Assembly: GCF_001053095.1 (NCBI RefSeq)
Contig: NZ_CGBP01000015.1
Location: 1-64,000, forward strand
Reading direction: 5' to 3'
Length of the DNA: 64,000 nucleotides
DNA from: Yersinia similis
GTDB taxonomy: Bacteria; Pseudomonadota; Gammaproteobacteria; Enterobacterales; Enterobacteriaceae
In this document: positions 8,563 to 18,065 of the stretch, piece after piece
How positions within the stretch are numbered: position 1 is the stretch's first letter
Layout: every line of letters starts with the position of its first letter
Notes under the pieces: model-generated
The model's input: the letters and a program-made list of their open reading frames with translations, nothing else
Told to the model about the DNA's origin: nothing
Database searches by the model: none
Program-made: the position numbers and the translations under genes

Positions 8563-11500
8563 TTAAGTAGCGGCTTTAGGATATTGAGAAATTAATGTGG
8601 CTAATAACTGATTAGATTCAATAAACAATGCCAGACAATCAGCGCCATGTGCAATCGCTGCTTGTTTATTCTGTGCATGCAATTGAGATTCAAATTTTAT
8701 GCAACTTGCGACCAGTTCTTGGGCATCAATCAGTTGTACGCTGCCTTTAATGCGGTGAACCAGGCTTGCCATCTGTTTATAAATATCTGCGTGAGGGGGG
8801 AGGTCACTGCCTACCGTGCCATGACTACCTTCCGTACTACCCGGTCCTCCAGTATCCCCAGTTTCCACAGTATCCCCATCTTCCACAATGTCTTCGTCTT
8901 CTATACAGAGTTGGCGATAAAGTTGCGTCAATGCGACAGCATCCTGCAAATTGCTTTCCAGCAATGATTGCAATAATTGCAATTCTACCGCAGGGTTTCC
9001 CCCCGATAATGTCCGCAGCTTATTCTGTGCCGCAGATAGCGTATTGATCGGAGAGATTATGGTTGTGCTACGGGTAGCTGGAGTGTTTTCTTGATGATTT
9101 GTATCTTTTTTACTCAGATTATTTTCATTGTCGCCGCAGTCATTATCTTCTGTGCTGTGGCTATGATTGGTATTTGCAATCTGGCTCACGATATCTTTGC
9201 GCAGTAAGGTCGCCTGTAAAGTATCGATGGCCACGGGTTTGATCATGCAGGCATTCATTCCCGCATCAATGCAGCGTGCAGCACTTTCTTCGCGGGCGTC
9301 AGCAGTGCACCCAATCACGATGAGGTCTTTTAATGCTGGATTTTGGCGAATGTGTGCCGCGAGTTCATATCCATCCATCACCGGCATGCTGCAATCGGTT
9401 ATTACCACATCAAAGTTATTGTGCTGCAATATTTGGCAGGCTTTTGCCCCATTCTCGGCGGTGACTACCCGCTCGATACCTATAAAGGCCAACTGTTGTT
9501 GAAGTAACTGGCGGTTTGCTGGTAAATCATCAACGACCAGAATCCGCAGGCTTCTCAGTTGATTCAGTTGTTCATCATCCACATGTGTTATCGCTGCATC
9601 TTGGGCTAAATCATCCGCGGTCGCAATATTTAGTGGCAGTGTGATAAGCAGGCTGGTTCCTTTGCCTAATTGGCTTTCCAGCGCTATTTTTCCACCCATT
9701 TTATGAATCAATTGGTGGCAGATCCATAAACCTAAACCGGACCCACCGAAGCGTGGTGATTTACCCTCATTGGCTTGACTGAATGGCTGGAATAAGGTCG
9801 CTTGGGCGGCAGGGGAGATACCAATACCGGTATCGGTGATATCAATATTCATCACACCATGCTGCTCGTCGCTTGGTTCCCAAGTAATATCAACAGAAAC
9901 ACTTCCTTGCTCCGTGAACTTCAACGCATTACCTAGCAAATTGCCCATCACCTGACGTACTCGCAGCATATCGACCATTAATAACGGCGGGATATGGTCA
10001 TCCAACCAGCCGGAGAAACGTAACCCGCGCTCATTGGCAATAGGTTGATAGAGCGTAAACATCCGTTCCATTTCCTGATGGAAGTCGACCGCAGTTGGAT
10101 GAATACTCAACTGACCAGCTTCAATTTTAGCCGAGTCGATGATGTCATCGAGCAGTAGCATCAGCGATTGAGCAGATTTAGACACTGTCACCAGCGTATC
10201 TTTTTCGACGGGTCTGTTACTGCGAATTTCCAGCTCCAATAGCCCCATAATCGCGTACATTGGGGTGCGCAACTCATGGCTGATAGTCGCCAGGAAAGTA
10301 CTCTTGGTACGGTTAGCACTTTCGGCTTCAACACGGGCCGCTTCCAATTGCCGTTCGACAGTTTTGCGCTGACTAATGTCTAGCCAGCCGCCCAACAAAC
10401 CTTGTTCCGCATTATTAAGAGGAATAATCCACAGAAAAATATCCCGTATCTCACCGTTTATTTCTACGGATAAGTCAACCAGCTGTGGTTTTCTATTGAG
10501 TAATACACTGCGGCAATATTTATCAATTTCGCGATCAAGCGGGCTGGTCATAGGCCAATGTGCTGGCTCATGAGTTTGATTGAGCATGTCGTAAAGCTTA
10601 TCGCTGTGCACATCAGCAAAGAGGCTGTTATAAACGGCTAACTCACCACTCGCTGTGCGAATGAATACGGCAAACGGTAATGCATTGATGATTGACTCTT
10701 GTTGCAATAAACGGGCATGCAACAATTTAGCCTGACGGCGCTTATTGAAGACCAAATAGCAGAGATATAAGCCGAAGACCAAGAGCAGCCCCGAACTTAT
10801 TTTCAGTGCTATCATCAGAAATTCGTTATCCAATGAGCTGTCATCAAAACTGATAGGTTTTGGTTTAAAAGTACTCCACTCACTGGTTAAGTTATCGAGT
10901 TCTTCCGGTGGGATAGACTCAATAACTTTATCAATAATAGTTTTTAATTCTGGCAGGTCAGGGCGAATGGCAAATGCCATCATTAATGGCTCTTCACCTG
11001 CTACTGCCACTGTTTTGATATTCGGGCTGAAATTTTGTGCTGACAGGTAGTTGGCGGTCATCATGTTTTTAACTACAGCGTCAACTTTCCCTTGCTGCAG
11101 CCAACGCACCAACGTCATGGTGTCGGGGGCTTCAACAAAAGTAATTCTTTGTGCTAACAGTGGGTTACCAATAATGCTGTTGGAGGCACTGCCTGCCTGG
11201 ATCCCAACCCGTTTCCCTGCCAGATCCGCGACGTTATTGATATCAATGCGGTCTTCGCGGGTCATAATCCCCCATAGCGATTGGGCTATCGAAGAGGAGT
11301 AGAGATTGTTGCCATACTGACCATTGCGTACAGCAACAATTGGTAATAAATCGACCTTGCCGGCTTTAAAACTGCGAACACCTTCACCGGTATCCTTGGT
11401 ATAGACCGGATCAAACTTAATCCCGGTACGGCGGGCAATGATATCAATAAGATCGACAGAAAAACCGGCCATTTCTCCGGTCCGGCGGTCACGAAAGATC

Positions 11501-12522
11501 AATGGTGCTAGATCGAGTGGGGCAATATAGGTCACCACCGGATGATGTTGGATCCAACTGATTTCTTGTTCTGTCAGCAGCAATTTAGCATCGATATTGT
11601 AGTGATGCTTGCTACCAAACCAGCGTTGTTGAATATCGCCAGTAGCACGGGTGGGTAATAATTCCAGAATTTGGTTGAGGTAATCGATCAGCTTCTGATT
11701 ACTTTCCCTGGCCAGGAATGAATAAGGGGCAGGGTGATAAGGTGCAAAATTTCGAATTTGCAGCGTCAACAATTGCAGTTGGTCAATTAAGTAATTTGCC
11801 GATGTTGCATTAGCTACAAAGACATCAGCATTACCATAAGCAACGGCTAGCAATCCTTGCAATTGGTTGGGGTAAGCAACAATCCGATCTGCGTGATAAT
11901 TAAAGAGAAACTCGGGGGATAGTGGTTCGTTATTTACAATAGCCACGGTTTCCGGATGTGTGCGTTTGGTCGGGTCCCAATTTTTGCTACGCACTTCGAC
12001 ATGCCGGTTTGTGAAGAAGGCATGGGAAGCGATTAGTCCCGGCTGGGCCAACATGGGAGTGCCTGCCATTAAATCAATTTGGCCATTCTCCAACGCATTT
12101 AATACCAGCCCGTAATCGCAGTAACCGATCATCTGAAAAGAGAGTTGGCTGGCATCACTGATTATCTTCAGATAATCCGCAACTATCCCTTCAATGGCAT
12201 TATCATCGCGGTTAACCACAAAAGGTGTATTGGCGTCCATGACCACCCCGACTTTAACCGTGCGTCGGCTTGATTGACGGGTATCGGTGGCAGGGGTGAG
12301 CAACAAATCTTCATTGTAGCTGTTGGCAATACTGTGGATCGTCAAGGGTTGCCCAGTATCACATCCTTGACGGCCGGTCATTACAGATGCATGAAGCTGC
12401 CCGCTAATCAGTAGCAGGCAGCAGAGTACGGTACGCAAAGAAAACCAGCTACGTAAAGAAAACCGGGTACGTAAAAGAAATGGAGTATGCAGTGAATTAC
12501 ACCAAATTATGGGTGTGTGCAT
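8563..12522 (-). CDS. EvgS/BvgS-type hybrid sensor histidine kinase
   Basis: This 1,319-residue protein has a signal segment (about residues 32-47) and two tandem periplasmic solute-binding-type (SBP_bac_3) domains (about 68-300 and 325-545). A transmembrane helix follows near 572-595, then a PAS-like segment (about 615-715). The HisKA box FLATISHELRTP carries His749, and the ATPase motifs DTGIGISP and GGSGLGLWICHQ follow. A receiver domain has phospho-acceptor Asp1043 in VVITDCSMPVMDG. After an acidic, repetitive linker the HPt domain has His1256 (VHRIKGS). The layout matches EvgS/BvgS phosphorelay sensors. It overlaps the response regulator by 26 bp and is probably co-transcribed. The ligand is unknown. 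The N-region is lengthened by an in-frame repeat. Confidence 0.93.
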   Translation of the reverse strand: MHTPIIWCNSLHTPFLLRTRFSLRSWFSLRTVLCCLLLISGQLHASVMTGRQGCDTGQPLTIHSIANSYNEDLLLTPATDTRQSSRRTVKVGVVMDANTPFVVNRDDNAIEGIVADYLKIISDASQLSFQMIGYCDYGLVLNALENGQIDLMAGTPMLAQPGLIASHAFFTNRHVEVRSKNWDPTKRTHPETVAIVNNEPLSPEFLFNYHADRIVAYPNQLQGLLAVAYGNADVFVANATSANYLIDQLQLLTLQIRNFAPYHPAPYSFLARESNQKLIDYLNQILELLPTRATGDIQQRWFGSKHHYNIDAKLLLTEQEISWIQHHPVVTYIAPLDLAPLIFRDRRTGEMAGFSVDLIDIIARRTGIKFDPVYTKDTGEGVRSFKAGKVDLLPIVAVRNGQYGNNLYSSSIAQSLWGIMTREDRIDINNVADLAGKRVGIQAGSASNSIIGNPLLAQRITFVEAPDTMTLVRWLQQGKVDAVVKNMMTANYLSAQNFSPNIKTVAVAGEEPLMMAFAIRPDLPELKTIIDKVIESIPPEELDNLTSEWSTFKPKPISFDDSSLDNEFLMIALKISSGLLLVFGLYLCYLVFNKRRQAKLLHARLLQQESIINALPFAVFIRTASGELAVYNSLFADVHSDKLYDMLNQTHEPAHWPMTSPLDREIDKYCRSVLLNRKPQLVDLSVEINGEIRDIFLWIIPLNNAEQGLLGGWLDISQRKTVERQLEAARVEAESANRTKSTFLATISHELRTPMYAIMGLLELEIRSNRPVEKDTLVTVSKSAQSLMLLLDDIIDSAKIEAGQLSIHPTAVDFHQEMERMFTLYQPIANERGLRFSGWLDDHIPPLLMVDMLRVRQVMGNLLGNALKFTEQGSVSVDITWEPSDEQHGVMNIDITDTGIGISPAAQATLFQPFSQANEGKSPRFGGSGLGLWICHQLIHKMGGKIALESQLGKGTSLLITLPLNIATADDLAQDAAITHVDDEQLNQLRSLRILVVDDLPANRQLLQQQLAFIGIERVVTAENGAKACQILQHNNFDVVITDCSMPVMDGYELAAHIRQNPALKDLIVIGCTADAREESAARCIDAGMNACMIKPVAIDTLQATLLRKDIVSQIANTNHSHSTEDNDCGDNENNLSKKDTNHQENTPATRSTTIISPINTLSAAQNKLRTLSGGNPAVELQLLQSLLESNLQDAVALTQLYRQLCIEDEDIVEDGDTVETGDTGGPGSTEGSHGTVGSDLPPHADIYKQMASLVHRIKGSVQLIDAQELVASCIKFESQLHAQNKQAAIAHGADCLALFIESNQLLATLISQYPKAAT
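12430..12483. repeat. 18-bp tandem repeat, three units, inside the sensor kinase gene
   Basis: Three adjacent 18-bp units (12430-12447, 12448-12465, 12466-12483) share the core TACGTAAAGAAAACC with few differences. On the coding strand they give three related hexapeptides: FLLRTR, FSLRSW and FSLRTV. They fall in the positively charged part before the hydrophobic signal segment. Because 18 is a multiple of three, gain or loss of a unit keeps the frame. Confidence 0.85.
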
Positions 12523-13129
12523 AATCGGCTAATTCAATGACAGAGCTGAGTCCTAATTTGGTCAAAATTCGGGTTTTATAGGTACTCACAGTTTTATTGC
12601 TGATAAACATTTCGTCGGCAATCTGTTTATTTGACAGGCCATTTACCAGATAACGCAAAACGTTAATTTCCCGCTCTGATAACAAACGCGCCCTATTGAC
12701 AGGATCATGGCTAGAAGGTTGCCCAGCTAATTGGGTCAAGGTTTCGGATGGGAAGAAAGAATAGCCACGTAATACGTTTTGCGCTGCAAAAAGTATTTCA
12801 CTGATGTCTTTATTCTTACTGATAAACCCATTGGCACCAGCTTGTAATGCCCGCACTGCAAAAACTTGCTCATTCTTGGCTGACAGGAACAGTGATTTAC
12901 CGGTAAACCCACGTTGCTGCAATTTTTTTAGCAATGAGAAACCATCAAAATTGGGAAGCTCAATATCGATAATAACCAGATCAACGGGATTATTTTTTAG
13001 TTTTTCCAATGCTTCACTGCCATCAACGGATTCACTGATCGTCGAAAACTCTTTGCTTTGTGATAGCAATGCATGGATAGCGACACGAATAGCTGGGTGG
13101 TCATCAACTATCATCACTGATTTTGTCAT
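12497..13129 (-). CDS. EvgA/BvgA-like response regulator (NarL family)
   Basis: This 210-residue regulator has a receiver domain (about 1-120) with the acidic pair in IVDDHPA, phospho-acceptor Asp55 in LVIIDIELPN, the switch Ser in LFLSAKN and the conserved Lys shortly after. A LuxR/NarL-type helix-turn-helix follows (about 145-210: LSEREINVLRYL, NKQIADEMFISNKTVSTYKTR). It lies directly upstream of the hybrid sensor and overlaps its start, the normal cognate arrangement. Likely targets are its own operon and the fimbrial operon 4 kb downstream, because related half-sites occur in front of both. That regulatory link is inference. Confidence 0.93.
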   Translation of the reverse strand: MTKSVMIVDDHPAIRVAIHALLSQSKEFSTISESVDGSEALEKLKNNPVDLVIIDIELPNFDGFSLLKKLQQRGFTGKSLFLSAKNEQVFAVRALQAGANGFISKNKDISEILFAAQNVLRGYSFFPSETLTQLAGQPSSHDPVNRARLLSEREINVLRYLVNGLSNKQIADEMFISNKTVSTYKTRILTKLGLSSVIELADYAHTHNLV

Positions 13130-13724
13130 GTACTCTCCGTAAACCGTTATATCTTGGGATTCGCAGAGTGAACTTACTGCTCCTCGCGTGCACCAAGAGA
13201 CGCTAAATGTTTACCTAAGTGAAGTAAACAAGAACCCCTACTGTCGATGCCAAAAGTACTATTTCGGTGATTCTAATCTCTAATTATAGATTATCAAGAA
13301 AAGATTCTTTCTTACCTATCTGCAACATTCACTAAAAGTGACTGCAAGTGCTTCTGCTGCTTAGTTAGTTGATAATAAACGGGTTAGGATTTTTTTTAGC
13401 TAAATAAAAATAGACATTTTAGAAAAACCGAAAAGAATAGTTAACTCATTACGCTATGAGTAAATATACCCGATTTTTCAGCGTTTAGTGTAGGAAAATT
13501 CCTCACGTTAACTTGGGTGACACAATTGTATATACATATCATATAGATAGTAATTAATTTATTAATGTGTCAATCCGGGGTAACGCGATGAAATGGATTT
13601 AATTACATTAAATAGCTTGATGTAATCTGACGATGGCGTAGCACTAAAACTCTTGGAGAGACTTTAATAGGATAGGATTATTTGCTTTATAAACGGGAAG
13701 ATAACGCCAAAAATGGCGATGTTT
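13130..13724. promoter_or_regulatory. Upstream region of the response regulator gene
   Basis: This 595-bp AT-rich region has no credible gene. It should hold the promoter of the minus-strand two-component operon. Two candidate sites are visible: the half-site TGTAGGAA at 13489-13496, followed by an inverted TTCCTCAC, and an ACTCAT/ATGAGT dyad at 13444-13461. A weak CGCCA/TGGCG hairpin near 13706 may end the relic gene to its right. Confidence 0.4.
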
Positions 13725-14478
13725 TTAAGCTTTGTCATCACGGTTCAGTTGCTCGCTGGCCCTAATGACTGTTTCAGCTACTTGCAATAAAGTTTGCTGG
13801 CGCTGCATTGCCATTTGTTGCAGGGTTTTATGGGCTTGCTGTTCGGTCATTTGACCATGTTGCATTAAATAAGCTTCCGCAAGATATTCGGTGCGTAATC
13901 GCTTATTTTTATTTTCCAGACGTTGGCGAATTTGCTGACCCTGTAGCACCAACATCAAGGATGAAAGTAATCCAGAAGTCCGGAATGGTGTTGCCAAGAC
14001 CTGTGCTGCCTCAATTTCCAGTAAGTAATCCAAAATTGTTGGGCTTTCATAGGTCACAATGGCGATTAATGGCATAGGTTGTGGCGAGCGCAGCCAAGGC
14101 TGAGGTGTGCGCACCCATTGAGGGGTGGCGGCTAACACCAGCAATTGGCACTCAGGTGGCTCGGGGGGGGGCGGCAAAAAAGCTAACCTGACAGCCTATG
14201 CGCCCCAGTTGTTGCATCAATGCCTCATCGTCACGATCAATCTGGGTGGATAACCGCAATCTGCAACCTGTGAAGGCCTTAGTAGAGAAGATAAAGTCAG
14301 GCTGGCACTGTTTTACCTCAACCATAATGGCCGCAAAATCTATCTCACTTGCATCTAGTGGTACACAAAAGCCCGACGTAAATAGTGTTTTCCTTGTGGA
14401 TCCAAGCTTTCGCTCCCTTGAGTTGCAGAGGTAAACGGAAGGAATGGGCGGCTTCAAATTGGGCAACCTCATCCGCAA
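13725..14478 (-). pseudogene. Decayed AmiC/AmiR-type amide sensor and ANTAR antiterminator
   Basis: The left frame (14177-13725) encodes an AmiR-like C-terminal part: TYESPTILDYLLEIEAAQV, a coiled coil, and an ANTAR domain (AEAYLMQHGQMTEQQAHKTL). The right frame (14478-14152) contains a piece like the middle of AmiC (VEVKQCQPDFIFST), joined to the AmiR N-terminus (QQLGRIGCQVSFFAAPP). The two frames join at a run of nine C on the coding strand (14171-14163), where one base more or less would restore AmiR. The AmiC part is mostly deleted, so the locus is a relic even if the C-run frameshift is corrected. No amidase gene is nearby. Confidence 0.75.
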
Positions 14479-14647
14479 CGGGCATATAGTATGGCCCTTG
14501 CTGTAGCCCGATCAATAGATTGAAAGGAGCGCATTCACGGGCTTGAACACGGCCATACAGTGATTATGCATTCACACCAACATATTGGAATGGCTACCTT
14601 TAAAAGTCAGATGTCTATGGCAAGTTTAATGAACATTTATGGCTAAT

Positions 14648-14680
14648 CGCCTTCCTACAACTCGAATTATTTAGGCTATA
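14648..14680. repeat. Partial ERIC-like end
   Basis: The stretch CGCCTTCCTACAACTCGAAT followed by TATTTAGG resembles the terminal part of the Yersinia ERIC elements at 22864 and 50087, in inverted orientation. Only about 33 bp are recognisable, so this is a fragment at best. Confidence 0.35.
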
Positions 14681-14792
14681 GAACAATACACAAACGTTGG
14701 AGTTCGGCTAATAAAATTATTAATTATCCAGGCTGTTGAAATATAACTAATTTTACTAAAGGTAGTAATTAAATGATTAAGAAATTAAATGA

Positions 14793-15137
14793 TTAAATTG
14801 CCATGCAATTATAAAAGCCGGCAATGGCAATAAAGAGAATAATACAGGTGCCTTCCAGCCGTTTATTGCGGCAAACTGGCTGACGGTCAGTGGCAATGTA
14901 GGGTGGCAGGAGGGGAGTGCTAGCTACAGTGATACTGCGACCAGGCTAGAACTTCTGATTTTCACCGAGTCTTTAGGATGGATGGCGGTACATATTACTG
15001 TGTTTGTAAGCAGCGTTTGGGGGCGCTATTTTTATCAAATTAGCAGACCCCCATATTTTTTGATACAAAAATGCCTTAATGCATATGAATTGACGTTGGG
15101 TAAATTGTTGTTGGTGCCGATTACCAGAAAATCTTGA
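14793..15137 (+). pseudogene. Possible autotransporter beta-barrel fragment without a start codon
   Basis: The plus-strand frame is open from after a TGA at 14790 to a TGA at 15135-15137 but has no good start or ribosome site. Its segment NNTGAFQPFIAANWLTVSG resembles strands of AIDA-type autotransporter barrels, where GxxQPYxxANWL is common. The similarity fades after about 14960 and the rest looks random. It may be a relic of a gene related to the one ending at position 53. This rests on a short motif only. Confidence 0.35.
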
Positions 15138-15198
15138 TTGTCAGCAAGTGCTGTTTGCCAAAAATACTGTTTGCCAGATAATTGGCAGAGGGGTTATC

Positions 15199-16521
15199 TC
15201 AAATCAGATGCATTTTTCTGGCAGCCTGCGTTAGCTCATCCCGGAAATCAGGATGTGCCAGCTCAATGATTCTCAGCGCTCGTTCAGTTGAAGAAAGTCC
15301 TTTGAGGTTAACAGCACCAAACTCGGTAACGATATAGTGGGTATCAATACGGGGTGTAGTGACTGGTCCGTCAATGCGGGGAATAATACGTGAAACGGTA
15401 CCTTTCGCCGCCGTTGAAGGCGTGGCGATGATGGATCTTCCACCTTTAGAGGCGTATGCCCCTCTGACAAAGTCCAATTGCCCCCCCGAAGCGCTGTATT
15501 GGTGTCCAAGCATATATTCAGAATTACAGGCACCTGTCAGGTCAATTTGCAGGGTGGCATTAATGGACACCACGTTGTCATTCTGCGCAATGATGCGGGG
15601 ATCGTTAACATAATCGACCGGCCGGCTGAAAACTGATGGGTTATTGTTAAGGTACTCGTACATTTCCTGTTGCCCCATGGCAAAAGTGAAAACAGACATG
15701 CCCCTATCCAGTGTTTTACGCTGGTTCGTCACTACCCCCCTTTGAATTAAATCGACCAACCCGGGGTTTAACACTTCAGTATGGATCCCCAGATCATTGC
15801 GCTCTTTTAGTGTCCCACAAACGAGGTTTGGGAGCGCGCCTACCCCCATCTGTAAGCAGGCACCATCAGGTACGAGGTCAGCAATGATGTGGCTGATAGA
15901 TGTATATTCAGGTATTGCTGAACGTACTGGCAATTCAATCAAAGGGACATGATTTTCTACAATGGCATCAACTTCAGTAATGTGAATCGCCGCTGCCTCC
16001 CCCTGAATGCGAGGCATATACCGATTCACCTCAACGATGAATTTTCTGGCTGAACGTGCAATCCGGGATGAATAGTCATTTCCAACACCGAGGCTAAAGT
16101 AGCCATGGCAATCCATCGGAGAAACGGTGTGCATGAACGTATCAATACCAATTTCTTCGGCCAGAAGACGTGGTGCTTGATGAAAGTTGGATGGGACATA
16201 ATTGACGACTTTACGCCCCCCATCCTCTATGCCACGGCGAATGAGCGCCCGCTCCACAGCAGTGACGAACATGCTATAGGGCTTGATGCGGTTATTTAGC
16301 TCATAGCGCAGGATACTATCACCGGCAATTTTGGCCGTTTCATAGTAGTAAACTCGTAGATCGCCAACATCCCCCTTTGCAGCCCTGTCTGCCAGCGCAT
16401 TCAGCAGCGCTGGTGGCTCAGCAGCAAACATCCCCATAGAGAGGTGACTGCCGGATGCAATAGAGGACACTGCCTCCTCAGGCGTGGTGAGTTTCTCGTC
16501 ATACAATGCACGTATATCCAT
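15199..16521 (-). CDS. ripA: RipA, itaconate CoA-transferase (acetyl-CoA hydrolase/transferase family)
   Basis: This 440-residue protein belongs to the Cat1/4-hydroxybutyrate CoA-transferase family, with the full-length two-lobed fold expected. Visible landmarks are SGSHLSMGMFAAEPP near the N-terminus, LQMGVGALPN in the middle, and the C-terminal lobe with GGRSIIATPSTAAKG and YIVTEFGAVNLKG. It is known in Y. pestis as RipA and acts as the itaconate CoA-transferase, making itaconyl-CoA from the macrophage metabolite itaconate. It is the last gene of the minus-strand ripCBA operon, 22 bp after ripB. The frame is intact. The assignment rests on family and gene order. Confidence 0.92.
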   Translation of the reverse strand: MDIRALYDEKLTTPEEAVSSIASGSHLSMGMFAAEPPALLNALADRAAKGDVGDLRVYYYETAKIAGDSILRYELNNRIKPYSMFVTAVERALIRRGIEDGGRKVVNYVPSNFHQAPRLLAEEIGIDTFMHTVSPMDCHGYFSLGVGNDYSSRIARSARKFIVEVNRYMPRIQGEAAAIHITEVDAIVENHVPLIELPVRSAIPEYTSISHIIADLVPDGACLQMGVGALPNLVCGTLKERNDLGIHTEVLNPGLVDLIQRGVVTNQRKTLDRGMSVFTFAMGQQEMYEYLNNNPSVFSRPVDYVNDPRIIAQNDNVVSINATLQIDLTGACNSEYMLGHQYSASGGQLDFVRGAYASKGGRSIIATPSTAAKGTVSRIIPRIDGPVTTPRIDTHYIVTEFGAVNLKGLSSTERALRIIELAHPDFRDELTQAARKMHLI

Positions 16522-16543
16522 GATATAACCCTCTCTGTTTTTC

Positions 16544-17071
16544 TCAGTATCCTGCCACTTCTTCTGGTGAGTGACCGCGGCGATAAACCAGCATCGTGCG
16601 TTCGAAGCTCATCACCTCTATGCCATCTTGATTGATGCCACGGGTCTGCACTGTGACGATCCCCTGACCTGGGCGGCTATTTGACAGGCGTTTATGAAGT
16701 ACCGTACTTTCGGCATAAAGCGTGTCACCGGCGAACACCGGATGGGTTGCTTTCACCTTGTCCCATCCAAGATTGGCCACGACTTTGGCACTGACTGTAC
16801 GCACACTCATCCCGGTCAACAGCGCTAAGGTGAACGTTGAATCAACCAGTAGTTTCTTCCATTCGGTTTTGCTGGCATAAGCTGCGTCGAAATGAACCTG
16901 CTGTACATTGAGTGTCAGTAGGGTGAACCACACGTTATCGGCATCTAAAACGGTACGTCCGGGCCGGTGCTCAAAAACATCTCCGGGGGTGAAGTCCTCC
17001 CAGTAGAGGCCTGAAATCTCGCGGTAGCGGCAATCGCCAACTGTTTTATAAGCAGACAATAAAGAATCCAT
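16544..17071 (-). CDS. ripB: RipB, itaconyl-CoA hydratase (MaoC-like)
   Basis: The product is a 175-residue hot-dog-fold MaoC-like dehydratase. The segment VFEHRPGRTVLDADNVWFT holds the usual Asp and His-region residues, and HPVFAGDTLYAESTVL is the family motif. I chose ATG 17071 because GGAGGG sits about seven bases before it; an upstream ATG at 17086 overlaps that ribosome site. In the pathway it hydrates itaconyl-CoA to (S)-citramalyl-CoA. The gene lies between ripC and ripA in the same direction with short spacers. Confidence 0.9.
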   Translation of the reverse strand: MDSLLSAYKTVGDCRYREISGLYWEDFTPGDVFEHRPGRTVLDADNVWFTLLTLNVQQVHFDAAYASKTEWKKLLVDSTFTLALLTGMSVRTVSAKVVANLGWDKVKATHPVFAGDTLYAESTVLHKRLSNSRPGQGIVTVQTRGINQDGIEVMSFERTMLVYRRGHSPEEVAGY

Positions 17072-17134
17072 AGCAATTCCCTCCATCAGCTACAGTGAAG
17101 TGTAAAATACCGTTAAATCAATAGATAAGTGATA

Positions 17135-17977
17135 TCAGTCAGAGAAACCTGCTCGGGTAAGTACCCGGCGGGCCTGACGCGCAACAGCCTCATCGATCAT
17201 CATTCCGTTGACGGTCCCTACACCTTTGGTATTCTCGGCGAGCACTGATCGGGCATGGTGTATCTCTGCTACAGTGGGTGTAAATATTGTATTGATTGTG
17301 TTGATTTGTGCGGGATGAATGGCAGCTTTTGCAGAAAAGCCGAAATCAGATGCGCGAAGGGTCTCAGACTGTAGGCCTGAAATATCGTGGACATCAAAAA
17401 AAGGGGCATCAATAGCGGGAATGCCATTCAGCGCACAGGCGGATACTATCCGGGCACGCGCCAGCGCTAGCGGTTCCCAGGTGGGGGCTGCGCCAATATC
17501 GGCGGCCATATCCGCAGCACCAAATATCAATCCGGCCAGTTTGGGGGTGGCAGCAGCAATAGACTCAACAGCGTTGAGGCCACGTGCGGATTCAATGATG
17601 CCGATAAGGCGTGTATCAGAACCTGCGAACATCATTAGGCGATCCAGAATCTGCAAATGAGCCGCGGACTCCGTTTTGGGAAGGATTAGGTAATCGGGAA
17701 GTGCGCCACATTCGAGCAAGGCACGAATATCCTCAATACCGGCACGAGTATCCAGTCCATTGATCCGTAGTGCCAGCGGTAGTGATGTAGCAGGACGTGA
17801 AGAGAGATAAGAGATGGCTTTTCGTCGGGCTTGCTCCTTATCCGCCTGAGAGACCGAATCTTCAAGATCGATGATGGCGACATCTGCACCGTTTTTAGCT
17901 GCTTTAGCAAAGCGATCCGAGCGAGTGGCTGGCGTAAAGAGCCAACTGCGGGTTTGGTAAGTATCAAGATTAGACAT
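17135..17977 (-). CDS. ripC: RipC, (S)-citramalyl-CoA lyase (CitE-like)
   Basis: This 280-residue protein is of the HpcH/HpaI and citrate-lyase beta-subunit family. The TIM-barrel landmarks are SWLFTPATRSDRFAKA, VAIIDLEDSV (metal-binding acid), LALRINGLDT, LILPKTES, and LIGIIESARGL with the catalytic-site Glu. GLIFGAADMAADIG and KAAIHPAQI follow. It cleaves (S)-citramalyl-CoA to acetyl-CoA and pyruvate, the last step of itaconate breakdown. It is the first gene of ripCBA, has a strong GGAGG ribosome site, and is divergent from a LysR gene, the expected regulator. Confidence 0.92.
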   Translation of the reverse strand: MSNLDTYQTRSWLFTPATRSDRFAKAAKNGADVAIIDLEDSVSQADKEQARRKAISYLSSRPATSLPLALRINGLDTRAGIEDIRALLECGALPDYLILPKTESAAHLQILDRLMMFAGSDTRLIGIIESARGLNAVESIAAATPKLAGLIFGAADMAADIGAAPTWEPLALARARIVSACALNGIPAIDAPFFDVHDISGLQSETLRASDFGFSAKAAIHPAQINTINTIFTPTVAEIHHARSVLAENTKGVGTVNGMMIDEAVARQARRVLTRAGFSD

Positions 17978-18065
17978 GCTGTTCTTCCTCCAACTCCGCT
18001 TAGTCTATGGTCGCTGTTATCATTTATCCAATATATTATACTGTTGTGTTCAATTTCTTTTGGAT
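17978..18065. promoter_or_regulatory. Divergent ripC / LysR promoter region
   Basis: These 88 bp separate two divergent genes and must contain both promoters and the LysR operator. The AT-rich core around 18029-18041 (ATATATTATACT) could serve as a -10 region for the LysR gene. I could not fix a single T-N11-A operator by eye. Confidence 0.5.

Noticed and set aside
17976..18065. N-terminal extension of the LysR frame
   Set aside because: The extension covers the divergent promoter region and lacks LysR homology; the protein starts at 18066.
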